From Clostridiales bacterium UBA1701 (GTDB taxonomy: Bacteria > Bacillota > Clostridia > Oscillospirales > Oscillospiraceae): a stretch of 64,000 nucleotides of DNA. Under the pieces are notes generated by a model. That model saw nothing but the letters and a program-made list of their open reading frames with translations, ran no database searches and was not told where the DNA came from. Below, in pieces: positions 24,358 through 33,355 of the stretch; the stretch's first letter is position 1, and the number at the start of each line of letters is the position of its first letter. The stretch covers positions 57,747-121,746 of the forward strand of contig DCJL01000025.1 of the NCBI GenBank assembly GCA_002320035.1. The letters are read 5' to 3'. A program made the position numbers and the translations under genes.

Positions 24358-25585
24358 GCTTGTAGTAATCGGCGGTGGGGCCGCCGGAATGATGTGCGCC
24401 GCCACAGCGGCTGAACGGGGCGTAAAGGTGATCCTGCTGGAGCCAAACAGGCAGCTGGGCCGCAAGCTGAGAATAACCGGAAAAGGCCGCTGCAACCTGA
24501 CCAATAACTGCGACATTAAGCAGTTTATGGCCAATATCCCCGGTGACGGCCGGTTCCTTTTCAGCGCTTTGAATCGCCTCTCTCCCAGAGATACCATTGC
24601 TTTTTTTGAAGAAAACGGCCTTCCGCTCAAGACAGAACGGGGAAACAGGGTTTTCCCCGCGTCCGATAACGCAAACGACGTGGCTGGGCTCATGGCGAGG
24701 CTTTGTGAGCGCCGGGGGGTGCAGGTGATACATAGCGCGGCCAGAGAGATCATCTGCGCCGGCTCCGCTGTCGCCGGGGTAAAAACGAATGAGGGTCTAA
24801 TATGCTGTCGGGCAGCCGCCGTTTGCACCGGAGGGCTTTCCTACCCGCTGACCGGTTCCAGGGGCGCGGGCTATCAATTTGCCCTCTCTATGGGGCACAG
24901 CGTCACAAAAACGCGGCCCTCCCTCGTGCCCCTGGAGAGTTATGATGACTACTGCGCCGAGATGCAGGGCTTTGCGCCGAAAAATGTGTGCCTGTCGGTA
25001 TATGAAGACAACAAGCTAATTTACAAAGAACTGGGCGAGATGCTTTTTACTCACTTCGGCGTCTCCGGCCCTCTTGTGCTCTCTGCCAGCTCCCATATGA
25101 GAAAGATCGGCGAGGCTGAATACAGGCTCGAGATCGACCTTAAGCCCGCGCTGGATGAGAAAAAGCTGGACGCGCGGATCCTGCGGGACTTTGAGCAATA
25201 TTCAAACAAAGAATTTAAAAATGCCCTCGGCGGCCTTGCGGGCAGGGCCATGATTCCTGTGCTGGTGCGTCTTTCCGGAATACCGGAAGACACCAAGGTT
25301 AACGCCGTGACCCGCCAGCAGCGGCAGGCCCTGGTACATCTTTTCAAGGCTTTTCCCGTCTCCGTAAGCGGCACAAGACCGATGGACGAGGCAATCGTCA
25401 CCTCCGGCGGCGTGAGCACGAAGGAGATCAACCCCCGCACAATGGAGTCGAAACTTGTGAGCGGGCTTTACTTCGCCGGCGAGGTTCTGGATCTTGACGG
25501 CTATACGGGCGGCTTCAATCTGCAGATCGCCTGGTCCACCGGCTTTGTTGCAGGAAAATCGGTTTTAAAGGATGAAATACCATGA
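24338..25585 (+). CDS. HI0933/YhiN-type NAD(P)/FAD-dependent oxidoreductase
   Basis: This 415-aa flavoprotein has the N-terminal dinucleotide motif VVIGGGAAGMM and the HI0933 signature RKLRITGKGRCNLTNN. The C-terminal FAD contact is YTGGFNLQIAWSTG. ATG 24338 or 24347 could start translation; both overlap the upstream gene. The physiological reaction of the family is not known. It precedes cmk in many Clostridia, as here. Confidence 0.92.
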   Translation: MSAMETELVVIGGGAAGMMCAATAAERGVKVILLEPNRQLGRKLRITGKGRCNLTNNCDIKQFMANIPGDGRFLFSALNRLSPRDTIAFFEENGLPLKTERGNRVFPASDNANDVAGLMARLCERRGVQVIHSAAREIICAGSAVAGVKTNEGLICCRAAAVCTGGLSYPLTGSRGAGYQFALSMGHSVTKTRPSLVPLESYDDYCAEMQGFAPKNVCLSVYEDNKLIYKELGEMLFTHFGVSGPLVLSASSHMRKIGEAEYRLEIDLKPALDEKKLDARILRDFEQYSNKEFKNALGGLAGRAMIPVLVRLSGIPEDTKVNAVTRQQRQALVHLFKAFPVSVSGTRPMDEAIVTSGGVSTKEINPRTMESKLVSGLYFAGEVLDLDGYTGGFNLQIAWSTGFVAGKSVLKDEIP

Positions 25586-26283
25586 ACGGACATCTTTCAA
25601 TCGCCATTGACGGCCCCTCCGGCGCGGGAAAGAGCAGCCTTGCCCGGCGCTGCGCCGCGGCATTCGGCTTTATCTATGTGGACACCGGGGCAATATACCG
25701 CACGGTTGGCCTCGCCGCCCTGCGCCGGGGAATCGACCGGCGGGATGAGGGCGCGGTTTCAAAAATTTTGCCGCTGCTTAAGATAAGCATGGGCTATGAC
25801 TGCCGTGGCGAACAGCGTATGTATCTGGATGGGGAGGATGTTTCGGAACAGATCCGTCTGCCGGAGGTCTCTATCTGCGCTTCGGATGTTTCCGCGCTGC
25901 CCTCTGTCCGGTCCTTCCTGCTGGATATGCAGCGGCAGATGGCCAGGGAGCACGATGTGATCATGGACGGACGGGATATCGGCACTGTGGTCCTGCCGGA
26001 GGCGGAACTGAAAATTTACCTCACCGCCAGTGCTGGAGCCAGGGCCAGGCGCCGCCTTCTGGAGCTGGAGAAAAAAGGCATCCCCGCGGACTATGGCGAA
26101 GTCCTGCGGGATATAGAATACCGGGACCGGCAGGACTCGGAGCGGGCCGCCGCGCCGCTTAAGGCGGCGGGGGACGCGGTCCTTGTAGATACAAGCGAAA
26201 TTGACTTCGAGGAGAGCTTTCGGCTGCTCTCAGGCATTATAAAGGAGAAGCTGGGCATCGGCCCGGAGGGGGCGGACAAATGA
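25582..26283 (+). CDS. cmk: Cytidylate kinase
   Basis: This 233-aa enzyme has the P-loop GPSGAGKSSLARRCA and IYVDTGAIYRTVGLAA. The CMP-site sequence MDGRDIGTVVLPEAELKIYL and the lid RRRLLELEKKG are also present. It phosphorylates CMP and dCMP. The start overlaps the HI0933-type gene (ATGA), and its end overlaps ispH-rpsA by 4 nt. Coupling of cmk with rpsA is widespread in bacteria. Confidence 0.97.
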   Translation: MNGHLSIAIDGPSGAGKSSLARRCAAAFGFIYVDTGAIYRTVGLAALRRGIDRRDEGAVSKILPLLKISMGYDCRGEQRMYLDGEDVSEQIRLPEVSICASDVSALPSVRSFLLDMQRQMAREHDVIMDGRDIGTVVLPEAELKIYLTASAGARARRRLLELEKKGIPADYGEVLRDIEYRDRQDSERAAAPLKAAGDAVLVDTSEIDFEESFRLLSGIIKEKLGIGPEGADK

Positions 26284-28334
26284 AGGAACTTAGAGTAGCC
26301 CGGAGCGCGGGATTCTGTTTTGGCGTGCGCCGCTCTGTGGAGCTGGCGGAGGAGCTGATGGAAAGATCCGGACCCTCCGCAAGTCTCGGGCAGCTCATAC
26401 ATAATGAGGATGTTGTGGCGGCTCTTGAAAAAAAAGGCCTGCATGTTATTGATTCCCCCGAGCAGGCAAAGGCTGGGGAACCTGTGCTTATCCGTGCCCA
26501 CGGCGTCTCGAGAGCAGTATATGCCCGGCTGGAAGAGGCCGGCGCGCAGGTTACAGATGCCACCTGCCCGAAGGTGAAGGCAATCCACAAAATTGTCAGC
26601 CGGGCAGGGGGAGAGGGGCGTTTTGTCATTATAATAGGCATGCGCAGGCACCCGGAGGTTGAGGCCATCTGCGGCTGGTGCGGTGAACACGCGGTGTTTG
26701 AAAACGCGGCAGAACTGGGCGCCTGGCTTCAGGAAAATGAGCAATTTTGGAAAAAACCAATAACAGTGGTCGTTCAAACCACGCAGACACGCAGTAATTT
26801 TACCGAATGTTGTGCTTTAATAAAAAAAAGATGTACAAACGCCGAAATATCTGATACAATATGCCTTGCTACGTTCACGCGGCAGGAGGAGGCGGCAAGC
26901 CTTGCAGCCGGGTGTGACGCGATGGTGGTCATTGGCGGAAAGCACAGCGCCAACAGCCTGCATTTGGCTCAGATTTGCCGGGAGCAGTGCTCCAATGTTC
27001 AGTTCATAGAGCGAACAGAGGACTTGGAGCTGGACAGGCTCAAAACCGCTGACATCGTCGGGCTCACAGCCGGGGCATCCACGCCCGCATGGATAATTAA
27101 GGAGGTAAGAAACAAAATGAGCGACGAAATCAAAATTGAAGAATCCGCAGTAGAGAAGGAGATGTCCTTCGATGAAATGCTGGAGGAGACTCTCAAAACG
27201 ATATATAATGGAGATAAGGTAACCGGAACCGTTGTTGCAATTACCGGTACTGAGATCAGCGTTGATCTTGGCGCCAAGTATTCCGGCTTCATCCCCACCA
27301 CCGAGTTTACCGATGACGGCATCAAAGTCGAAGATGCCGTCAAGGTTGGCGACACCATTGAAGCCGTAGTTGTCAGAGTCAACGACATTGAGGGTACTGT
27401 GATGCTCTCCAAGAAGCGTCTGGATGCCGCAAAGATCTGGAACGATGTTGAGGCCGCCGTTGAGGACGGCACCGTTATGGAGGGTGTTGTCACAGAGGAA
27501 AACAAGGGCGGTGTTGTTGTCAGCATAAAGGGCGTGCGCGTGTTTGTTCCCGCCTCTCAGACCGACCTGCCCAGAGAGGCAGAGCTGTCCCAGCTGCTTA
27601 AAAAGACCGTTCGTCTCAAGATCACCGAGGTCAACAAGGCCCGCAAACGCGTTGTTGGCTCCATCCGCCGCGTTGCCCAGGCCGAGCGCCGCGAGCGTAC
27701 CGAGGCGATCTGGAACGAGATTGAGATCGGCAAAAAGTATCAGGGCGTTGTCAAGTCCCTGACCAGCTACGGCGCCTTTGTGGACATCGGCGGCATCGAC
27801 GGCATGGTTCATGTATCCGAGCTGAGCTGGGGCCGTATTCACCAGCCTTCCGAGGTCGTCTCCGTTGGCGACGAGATCGAGGTCTATGTTATCAACTTCG
27901 ACAGAGAGAAACGTAAGATTTCCCTGGGCTACAAGGATCCCGACGGTAACCCCTGGGCGCAGTTTACTTCCAGATACAGCGTTGGCAGCGTGGCCCAGGT
28001 CACCGTTGTTAAGCTTATGCCTTTCGGCGCCTTTGCCGAGGTCCTTCCCGGCGTTGACGGCCTGATCCATATCAGTCAGATCGCCAACCGCCGCATCGGA
28101 AAGCCTGAGGACGTGCTCACCGTAGGCGATGTTGTGGAAGCCAAGATCACCGCCATTGACGAGGATAAGCATAAGATCTCTCTGTCTATCCGCGCCCTGT
28201 CCGAGCCTGCCCCCGCTGCCGCCGTTGAGGAAGAAGAGTATGAGGAGCCCGCCCGGAACAGCCGCGAGGACGCGCTGGTTTACGAAGTTTCCGCCACCGG
28301 CGAGGCCACCGGCTTTGCTCCCGAGGAAGACTGA
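26280..28334 (+). CDS. ispH-rpsA: IspH (HMBPP reductase) fused to ribosomal protein S1
   Basis: This single 684-aa frame holds two proteins. Residues 1-280 are IspH, the 4Fe-4S enzyme of the last MEP isoprenoid step. It has cluster cysteines C13, C96 and C195, substrate residues H41, H74, H124, E126 and T167, and the S-x-N-S pocket near 223-226. Residues from about 310 on carry four S1 RNA-binding repeats (for example YSGFIPTTEF, RVFVPASQ, GMVHVSEL, GLIHISQ) with an acidic tail. Such fusions are known in Clostridia. Inside the fusion lies AAGGAGG and ATG 27117, so free S1 may also be made. Confidence 0.94.
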   Translation: MKELRVARSAGFCFGVRRSVELAEELMERSGPSASLGQLIHNEDVVAALEKKGLHVIDSPEQAKAGEPVLIRAHGVSRAVYARLEEAGAQVTDATCPKVKAIHKIVSRAGGEGRFVIIIGMRRHPEVEAICGWCGEHAVFENAAELGAWLQENEQFWKKPITVVVQTTQTRSNFTECCALIKKRCTNAEISDTICLATFTRQEEAASLAAGCDAMVVIGGKHSANSLHLAQICREQCSNVQFIERTEDLELDRLKTADIVGLTAGASTPAWIIKEVRNKMSDEIKIEESAVEKEMSFDEMLEETLKTIYNGDKVTGTVVAITGTEISVDLGAKYSGFIPTTEFTDDGIKVEDAVKVGDTIEAVVVRVNDIEGTVMLSKKRLDAAKIWNDVEAAVEDGTVMEGVVTEENKGGVVVSIKGVRVFVPASQTDLPREAELSQLLKKTVRLKITEVNKARKRVVGSIRRVAQAERRERTEAIWNEIEIGKKYQGVVKSLTSYGAFVDIGGIDGMVHVSELSWGRIHQPSEVVSVGDEIEVYVINFDREKRKISLGYKDPDGNPWAQFTSRYSVGSVAQVTVVKLMPFGAFAEVLPGVDGLIHISQIANRRIGKPEDVLTVGDVVEAKITAIDEDKHKISLSIRALSEPAPAAAVEEEEYEEPARNSREDALVYEVSATGEATGFAPEED
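27099..27119 (+). promoter_or_regulatory. Internal Shine-Dalgarno and ATG inside ispH-rpsA
   Basis: AAGGAGG (27099-27105) precedes the in-frame ATG 27117-27119 (codon 280) by 11 nt, exactly at the domain border. From that ATG codon use shifts to the biased set seen in rplS and tig. It looks like a retained rpsA start. Confidence 0.65.
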
Positions 28335-28350
28335 TTCTCATTAAACATAA

Positions 28351-28379
28351 AGCTCTCCCGATTTTCGGGAGAGTTTTTT
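28351..28379 (+). terminator. Intrinsic terminator after ispH-rpsA
   Basis: CTCTCCCGA (28353-28361) pairs with TCGGGAGAG (28365-28373), followed by TTTTTT. It closes the long operon that begins near 19.2 kb. Confidence 0.93.
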
Positions 28380-28427
28380 GAATTTTCGGAAACTGCCGTT
28401 AGATGCAGACCTAAATGGAGAAGCAGA

Positions 28428-28904
28428 ATGGAAATAATCCTTGCGTATGACAGACCTGACGAGGTCAGGGCTCTTGTTAAAGAATACACGGAAGCCATAA
28501 TGTCCCAGGGGGACGATGTGCGGCGCTGCCTGTCTGTGCAGCATTTGGATGATGAACTTGCGGATATGAATCGGAAATACGCCCTGCCCTACGGCAGGAT
28601 TTACCTTGCCTTGGTTGACGGCAGGGCCGCAGGCTGCGCCGTTCTTTTTCCAAACGATAATGACTTCTGTGAGATAAAACGGCTGTATGTAAGGCCGGAG
28701 TTCAGAGGCAGGCACATCAGCAGGGCTTTGGCAGAAAAAATCATTGAAGAGGCTGGGAAAATAGGCTACCGCTATATGCGCCTGGACACATTCCCTTCCA
28801 TGACTGCAGCGATAAAGCCCTATGAAAGCCTTGGATTCTATACAATTGAGAGATACAATGAAAACCCCGCCGAAAGCGCGATTTTTATGCAAAAGGATCT
28901 TTAA
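28428..28904 (+). CDS. GNAT family N-acetyltransferase
   Basis: This 158-aa protein has the GNAT core: YLALVDGRAAGCAVLF (strand pair), then KRLYVRPEFRGRHISRALAEKII, the R-x-x-G-x-(G/S) acetyl-CoA loop, and YESLGFYTIERYN near the end. GGAG lies 9 nt before ATG 28428. The acceptor is unknown. It stands alone between two terminators. Confidence 0.87.
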   Translation: MEIILAYDRPDEVRALVKEYTEAIMSQGDDVRRCLSVQHLDDELADMNRKYALPYGRIYLALVDGRAAGCAVLFPNDNDFCEIKRLYVRPEFRGRHISRALAEKIIEEAGKIGYRYMRLDTFPSMTAAIKPYESLGFYTIERYNENPAESAIFMQKDL

Positions 28905-28951
28905 ATTCAGTGCATATGGCGCGTTCTGAGCAAGCGGCTTTGTCCCGGATG

Positions 28952-28971
28952 TATAATCCGCGCATGCGCGG
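28952..28971. other. Lone TATAAT next to a perfect 14-bp palindrome
   Basis: TATAAT (28952-28957) is followed directly by CCGCGCATGCGCGG (28958-28971), a perfect palindrome, in the 144-bp gap between a GNAT and a convergent gene. No -35 box or open frame goes with it. The next element downstream is the terminator at 29003-29041. Confidence 0.35.
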
Positions 28972-29002
28972 TGGTTCACTGTGATTCAAGCCAAATACAG
29001 AC

Positions 29003-29041
29003 AAAAATCAGGCATCCCGCACGGCGGGACGCCTGATTTTT
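29003..29041. terminator. Bidirectional terminator
   Basis: AAAAATCAGGC and GCCTGATTTTT form the outer stem, and TCCCGC/GCGGGA the inner stem, with one mismatched pair between them. It sits 8 bp beyond the stop of the minus-strand hydrolase and also faces the GNAT gene. Confidence 0.85.
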
Positions 29042-29048
29042 AGATTAT

Positions 29049-29990
29049 TCAGCTTATTTTGGGAAGCTTTTCGTTCAGCCAGTCCAAAACGTCGGCAAAA
29101 ACCTGCTCCCGGTTTGTCTCATTCAGCATTTCATGCCGGCCGCCGGGGTAAAGGCGGATAAACACATCCCGCAGACCGGCACTGCAAAACGCGCGATAGG
29201 CCCGTTCAACGCCGGCACCGTAATCTCCTACGGGGTCTTTGTCACCGGACATGAAGTAAACCGGCGCTTCCTTATTCATAAGGTCGATATTTTTCTGGTC
29301 GGTGACAAATTTGATACCGCCCATCATATCCCTGTAAAGGCTGGCCTTTGCGACAAAGCCGCAGAGGGGGTCGGCAATATATTTTCTTACGTTTTCATAG
29401 TCCCGGCTGAGCCAGTCAAAATCCGTCATGGGGAAGGGAACCTTTCGGTTGTAGGTCCCAAAGGCCATATCGTTGAGGAGCTTGCCATCAGCTCTGGGAC
29501 CGCCCAGTTTAACGGCGGCTTTTGCTGCGGCAAGACCGGCGAGCACCAGAGCCTTCGACTGATGCCCGGTTCCGCTGAGAATGACGGCATCATACTTTCC
29601 GGGATTTTTTATGATATAAGTGCGGGTCAGGAAGCTGCCCATGCTGTGGCCAAAGAAGATATATGGCAGGTCGGGGTATTGTGCGCGCATGATCTCCCGA
29701 AGCCGGTCCATATCCTTCACAACGCTGTCCCAGCCGTGCTCCGGGGCGAAAAAGCCCAGGTCAGAGAGGTTTTCGGCGGTCTTGCCGTGGCCCAGATGGT
29801 CATTCCCGGCAACAACAAAGCCGTTTTCCGCAAGAAAGGACATAAAATCGTCATAGCGCTCAATATATTCCGCAATGCCATGGGCAATCTGAATCACTGC
29901 CCTGGGAGCCCCGTCCGGCAGGCATTTGCGGGCGTGCACCCGGTTCATTCCCGTGCTGGAACTGAAGTAGAAATCCTGAAAAATGGGCAT
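29049..29990 (-). CDS. Alpha/beta hydrolase, monoacylglycerol-lipase-like
   Basis: The 313-aa protein starts at ATG 29990 behind AAGGAGG. The nucleophile elbow is GHSMG with S116, the acid is probably D252 (SGDKDPVG), and the base is H286 (GGRHEMLNE). The N-terminal HGIAEYIERYDDFM and NDHLGHG are typical of the Hydrolase_4/lysophospholipase group. There is no signal peptide, so it should be cytosolic. It is a single-gene unit; the substrate is unknown. Confidence 0.88.
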   Translation of the reverse strand: MPIFQDFYFSSSTGMNRVHARKCLPDGAPRAVIQIAHGIAEYIERYDDFMSFLAENGFVVAGNDHLGHGKTAENLSDLGFFAPEHGWDSVVKDMDRLREIMRAQYPDLPYIFFGHSMGSFLTRTYIIKNPGKYDAVILSGTGHQSKALVLAGLAAAKAAVKLGGPRADGKLLNDMAFGTYNRKVPFPMTDFDWLSRDYENVRKYIADPLCGFVAKASLYRDMMGGIKFVTDQKNIDLMNKEAPVYFMSGDKDPVGDYGAGVERAYRAFCSAGLRDVFIRLYPGGRHEMLNETNREQVFADVLDWLNEKLPKIS

Positions 29991-30088
29991 GGTAATATCC
30001 TCCTTTTTGTGTTATAGTCTCTTTATAAAAGAATTTTACACTGGCGGCGTCGCTTAGTCAATGGACAAAACAATGGAGATTGCACAGG

Positions 30089-30517
30089 ATGAACGTTTAT
30101 ATCAAGTATTTTGTACCCGATCTTGTTAAGATTGAAAAAATAGCCAAGGGGGATTGGATTGACCTTCGTGCGGCGGAGGATACAGAGCTGAAAGCGGGGG
30201 AATTCCGGCTTATTCGCCTGGGCGTCGGTATGGTCCTGCCGGAAGGCTATGAGGCCCAGGTAGCCCCCCGCAGCAGCACCTTTAAAAACTTCGGCATTAT
30301 CCAGACCAACGGCATTGGTGTTATCGACAACTCGTACTGCGGCGATCAGGACGAATGGCGTATGCCCGCCTATGCGCTGAGGGATACGGTCATTCGTAAA
30401 AATGATAGAATATGTCAGTTCCGCATCGTCGAAAAACAACCGGCCTTTACCTTTCAGGAGGTGGAACGCCTGAAGGCGGAAAGCCGGGGCGGTTTTGGCT
30501 CCACAGGAATAGAATAA
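30089..30517 (+). CDS. dut: dUTP diphosphatase
   Basis: The 142-aa protein starts at ATG 30089, with GGAG 11 nt upstream. The trimeric dUTPase motifs are in order: IDLRAAED, then [13 protein letters not shown], then [17 protein letters not shown], then [10 protein letters not shown], then GGFGSTG at the C-terminus. It removes dUTP and supplies dUMP for dTMP synthesis. The gene is monocistronic with a strong terminator. Confidence 0.94.
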   Translation: MNVYIKYFVPDLVKIEKIAKGDWIDLRAAEDTELKAGEFRLIRLGVGMVLPEGYEAQVAPRSSTFKNFGIIQTNGIGVIDNSYCGDQDEWRMPAYALRDTVIRKNDRICQFRIVEKQPAFTFQEVERLKAESRGGFGSTGIE

Positions 30518-30522
30518 ATATA

Positions 30523-30558
30523 CTGCCGCCCGCGGATTATTCCGCGGGCGGCAGTTTT
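30523..30558 (+). terminator. Intrinsic terminator of dut
   Basis: CTGCCGCCCGCGGA (30523-30536) pairs perfectly with TCCGCGGGCGGCAG (30541-30554) over TTAT, and TTTT follows. Confidence 0.92.
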
Positions 30559-30687
30559 ATGCGCGTTAAGAGAAGGCTGGGCCATTATCGGTGGATGCAT
30601 CTAGGAACAGCAAAGCGATATGTCATTGACGCGGCCCGGTTTCGCCTAAAACGGAATGGCTTCCCGTATTGGGAATTAAAGGCTGCT

Positions 30688-31884
30688 TCAGCCCACGATG
30701 TCGCGGGTATCCCTGGCGATGACCAGCTCCTCGTTGGTGGGGATGACAAAGACCTTGACCTTGGAGTCGGGAGTGGAGATCATGATATCCTCGCCACGCT
30801 TGGCGTTGGCCTCGTCATCGATCTTCACGCCCAGATAGCCGAAATATTCGGCGATGGCAGCCCGGGAGGACTTGCTGTTTTCGCCTACGCCGGCAGTGAA
30901 AATAATGGCATCCACGCCGTTCATGGCGGCGACATAGGAGCCGGCCACCTTGGCCACCCAGTAGTGGAACATATCCAGCGCAAGAGCGGCACGCTCGTTG
31001 CCCTCTTCGGCAGCATTGTCAAGGTCGCGGAAGTCGGAGGACACGCCGGAAACGCCAAGCACGCCGGACTTCTTGTTGAGAATATTCAGCATCTCGTCTA
31101 TATTATAGCCGTACTTGTTCATAATGAACTGGATAACGCCGGCGTCCAGATCGCCGCAGCGGGTGCCCATGGGCAGACCCACCAGAGGGGTGAATCCCAT
31201 GGAGGTGTCAACGCACTTGCCGCCGTCGATGGCGCAGATGGAAGAGCCGTTGCCCATATGGCAGGAGACGATCTTCAGCTCTTCAATGGGCCTGCCCATA
31301 AGCTCGGCGCAGCGGGAAGAGACATAGCGGTGGGAAGTGCCATGGAAGCCGTAGCGGCGGATCCCGTCGTTCTTATAATACTCATAAGGAACGGCGTACA
31401 TGTAGGCTTTGCCGGGCATGGTCTGATGGAAAGCGGTGTCAAACACGGCGACCATGGGCACATCGCCCATAACCGCTTTGCAGGCGTTGATGCCGGTGAT
31501 GTTGGCGGGGTTGTGCAGAGGGGCAAAGGGGGTGCACTCCTCAAGGGCAGCCATAACGGCTGCATCAATTTTCACGGAGCTTGCAAACTTTTCACCGCCG
31601 TGAACAACGCGGTGGCCCACAGCGTCGATCTCCTTCATGGAGGAGACAACGCCGTATTCGGCGCTGGTAAGCTTGTCAATAACCGCGGCAATGGCCTCGG
31701 AATGAGTGGGCAGGGGGAGGTCCTCATTGAAAACGGGCTTATTGCCCACAAGAGGGCTGTGCTTCAGGTGGCCGTCGATTCCGATGCGCTCGCAAAGGCC
31801 CTTGGCCATGACCTTCTCGGTTTCCATGTCGATAAGCTGGTACTTGAGGGAGGAGCTGCCTGCGTTGATGACAAGAATTTTCAT
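30688..31884 (-). CDS. ackA: Acetate kinase
   Basis: The 398-aa protein starts at ATG 31884 ([18 protein letters not shown]) behind AAAGGAA. The signatures are present: [44 protein letters not shown] and FTAGVGENS. It makes ATP from acetyl phosphate with release of acetate, a main fermentation route. No pta gene is in the window. Codon use is strongly biased, suggesting high expression. It diverges from tmcAL. The stop lies in a weak GGCTG/CAGCC hairpin followed by TTTAATT on the minus strand. Confidence 0.97.
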   Translation of the reverse strand: MKILVINAGSSSLKYQLIDMETEKVMAKGLCERIGIDGHLKHSPLVGNKPVFNEDLPLPTHSEAIAAVIDKLTSAEYGVVSSMKEIDAVGHRVVHGGEKFASSVKIDAAVMAALEECTPFAPLHNPANITGINACKAVMGDVPMVAVFDTAFHQTMPGKAYMYAVPYEYYKNDGIRRYGFHGTSHRYVSSRCAELMGRPIEELKIVSCHMGNGSSICAIDGGKCVDTSMGFTPLVGLPMGTRCGDLDAGVIQFIMNKYGYNIDEMLNILNKKSGVLGVSGVSSDFRDLDNAAEEGNERAALALDMFHYWVAKVAGSYVAAMNGVDAIIFTAGVGENSKSSRAAIAEYFGYLGVKIDDEANAKRGEDIMISTPDSKVKVFVIPTNEELVIARDTRDIVG

Positions 31885-31942
31885 TGTACGGTTCCTTTCT
31901 ATTGTAAATGCTGCGAAAATTAAGTAGAATACATACATCTCT

Positions 31943-31970
31943 ATTTTAATACAAATAACAGAAAACGCAA
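31943..31970 (-). promoter_or_regulatory. Promoter of ackA
   Basis: On the minus strand TTGCGT (31965-31970), a 16-bp spacer and TAAAAT (31943-31948) lead into a 58-nt leader before ackA. Confidence 0.6.
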
Positions 31971-31996
31971 GTACTTTTTCGTTTGGAGTGGTACAA

Positions 31997-33205
31997 ATGA
32001 GCATAATCGGCATAGTCTGCGAATATAATCCTTTTCATAATGGGCATGAATACCATATTGCCATGAGCAAAAAAAAGCTGGGTGAGGATGCTTCCATAGT
32101 CTGCGTCATGTCCGGGGATTTTGTACAGCGGGGCGAGGCCGCCATGTATTCCAAGTACGCCCGGGCTGAGGCTGCCTGCCGCTGCGGGGTGGATCTGGTA
32201 CTTGAACTGCCGCTGCCCTGGTGCCTGTCCTCGGCGGAGGGCTTTGCCAGAGGTGCCGTGGGCCTGCTGTGGGGGCTTGGAGCCGGTTACATCAGCTTTG
32301 GCAGCGAGTGCGGGGAGACGGAGCCTCTGGAGGAGATTGCCCAGACACTGCTGGATCCGGCCGTGAACGCCAGGGTCCGGGAAATATTAAATGAAAACGC
32401 CAGCTTGTCCTATGCCGCCGCCCGGCAGATTGCGGCAGAAGAACGGCTGGGTGAGCTGGCGGGCCAGCTTGAACTGCCCAACAACATTCTGGCTGTGGAA
32501 TATATCAAGGCCATTTACGATCTGCGCCTGGAGATGAAACCAATGACCGTGCGCCGCTTCGGAGCGGGGCATGATGTGTCCGGGGATGGCCGTGGACCCC
32601 GCTCCGCCTCGGAACTGCGGCGGCTGATTTCATCAGGGAAGGATACCGGGGAGCATATTCCCTCTGCTGCCGCCTCTGTGTACGCCCGTGAGCGGGAGCG
32701 GGGGAGAGAGCTTGCGGACAGGGCGCTTTTTGAAACCGCTATGCTCTCAAGGCTCAGGATGCTGTCCCAGGAAGACTTTCTTGCCCTGCCCGACGCCGGA
32801 GACGGTGCCGGAGCGCGGCTTTGCAGGGCCGCCCGGGAGGAGGCGAGCCTTGATGCGGTGCTGGCTGCCGCCAAGACCCGGCGCTACGCCCTTTCCCGTA
32901 TCCGTCGTATGTGCCTGTGCGCCTGCCTGGGCGTGAAGGCCGGAATGAACACGGGGACCCCGCCCTATGCCAGAGTTCTGGCTGCAAACGAGAAGGGCCG
33001 GGCCATTATCCGCGCCCAAGGCGGCGCGGAAGGCCTGGAAATCCTTACAAAGCCCGCTGCTGTTAAGAATATGTCCGCTGAGAGCGGCCGCCTGTTTGCT
33101 ATGGGCGCCTCCGCTCATGATATGTTTGTGCTTGGGTACAGAGCCCCCGGTGAGCGGCGGGGGGGCGAGGACTGGAGAACAGGTCCCGTAATTGTGAATA
33201 ATTAG
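31997..33205 (+). CDS. tmcAL: tRNA(Met) cytidine acetate ligase (TmcAL)
   Basis: The 402-aa protein starts at ATG 31997, behind GGAGTGG. The nucleotidylyltransferase-like N-terminus is [17 protein letters not shown], and [17 protein letters not shown] follows. In Bacillus TmcAL uses acetate and ATP to acetylate C34 of elongator tRNA-Met (ac4C). Here it is divergent from ackA, the gene that makes acetate, so substrate and enzyme are neighbours. An adjacent ackA occurs in some other Firmicutes too. Confidence 0.92.
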   Translation: MSIIGIVCEYNPFHNGHEYHIAMSKKKLGEDASIVCVMSGDFVQRGEAAMYSKYARAEAACRCGVDLVLELPLPWCLSSAEGFARGAVGLLWGLGAGYISFGSECGETEPLEEIAQTLLDPAVNARVREILNENASLSYAAARQIAAEERLGELAGQLELPNNILAVEYIKAIYDLRLEMKPMTVRRFGAGHDVSGDGRGPRSASELRRLISSGKDTGEHIPSAAASVYARERERGRELADRALFETAMLSRLRMLSQEDFLALPDAGDGAGARLCRAAREEASLDAVLAAAKTRRYALSRIRRMCLCACLGVKAGMNTGTPPYARVLAANEKGRAIIRAQGGAEGLEILTKPAAVKNMSAESGRLFAMGASAHDMFVLGYRAPGERRGGEDWRTGPVIVNN

Positions 33206-33250
33206 CAAAATTGCATAATTATATTATTTTAATTTGAGCATAATGCGGCG

Positions 33251-33279
33251 TTGCAATTTAGCGAATCATCGTGCATAAT
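33251..33279 (+). promoter_or_regulatory. Promoter of the liv operon
   Basis: TTGCAA (33251-33256), a 17-bp spacer and CATAAT (33274-33279) lie in an AT-rich 150-bp gap, 77 bases before livJ. No CodY- or T-box-like element was recognised. Confidence 0.65.
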
Positions 33280-33355
33280 TTATATATCGCTCCGGGAAAA
33301 CAAGCGTCTTTCGTGGACGGACAATTCCCGGGCAAACAATAAGGGAGGACATAAA

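Noticed and set aside
30559..30687. Small gene between dut and ackA
   Set aside because: The 129-bp gap has no frame with a start and ribosome-binding site; I see nothing in it apart from the weak ackA end hairpin.
30412..31923. 503-codon plus-strand frame opposite acetate kinase
   Set aside because: It is a shadow. It crosses the dut terminator, and its composition (Gly/Ala/His-rich) mirrors the ackA codon pattern.
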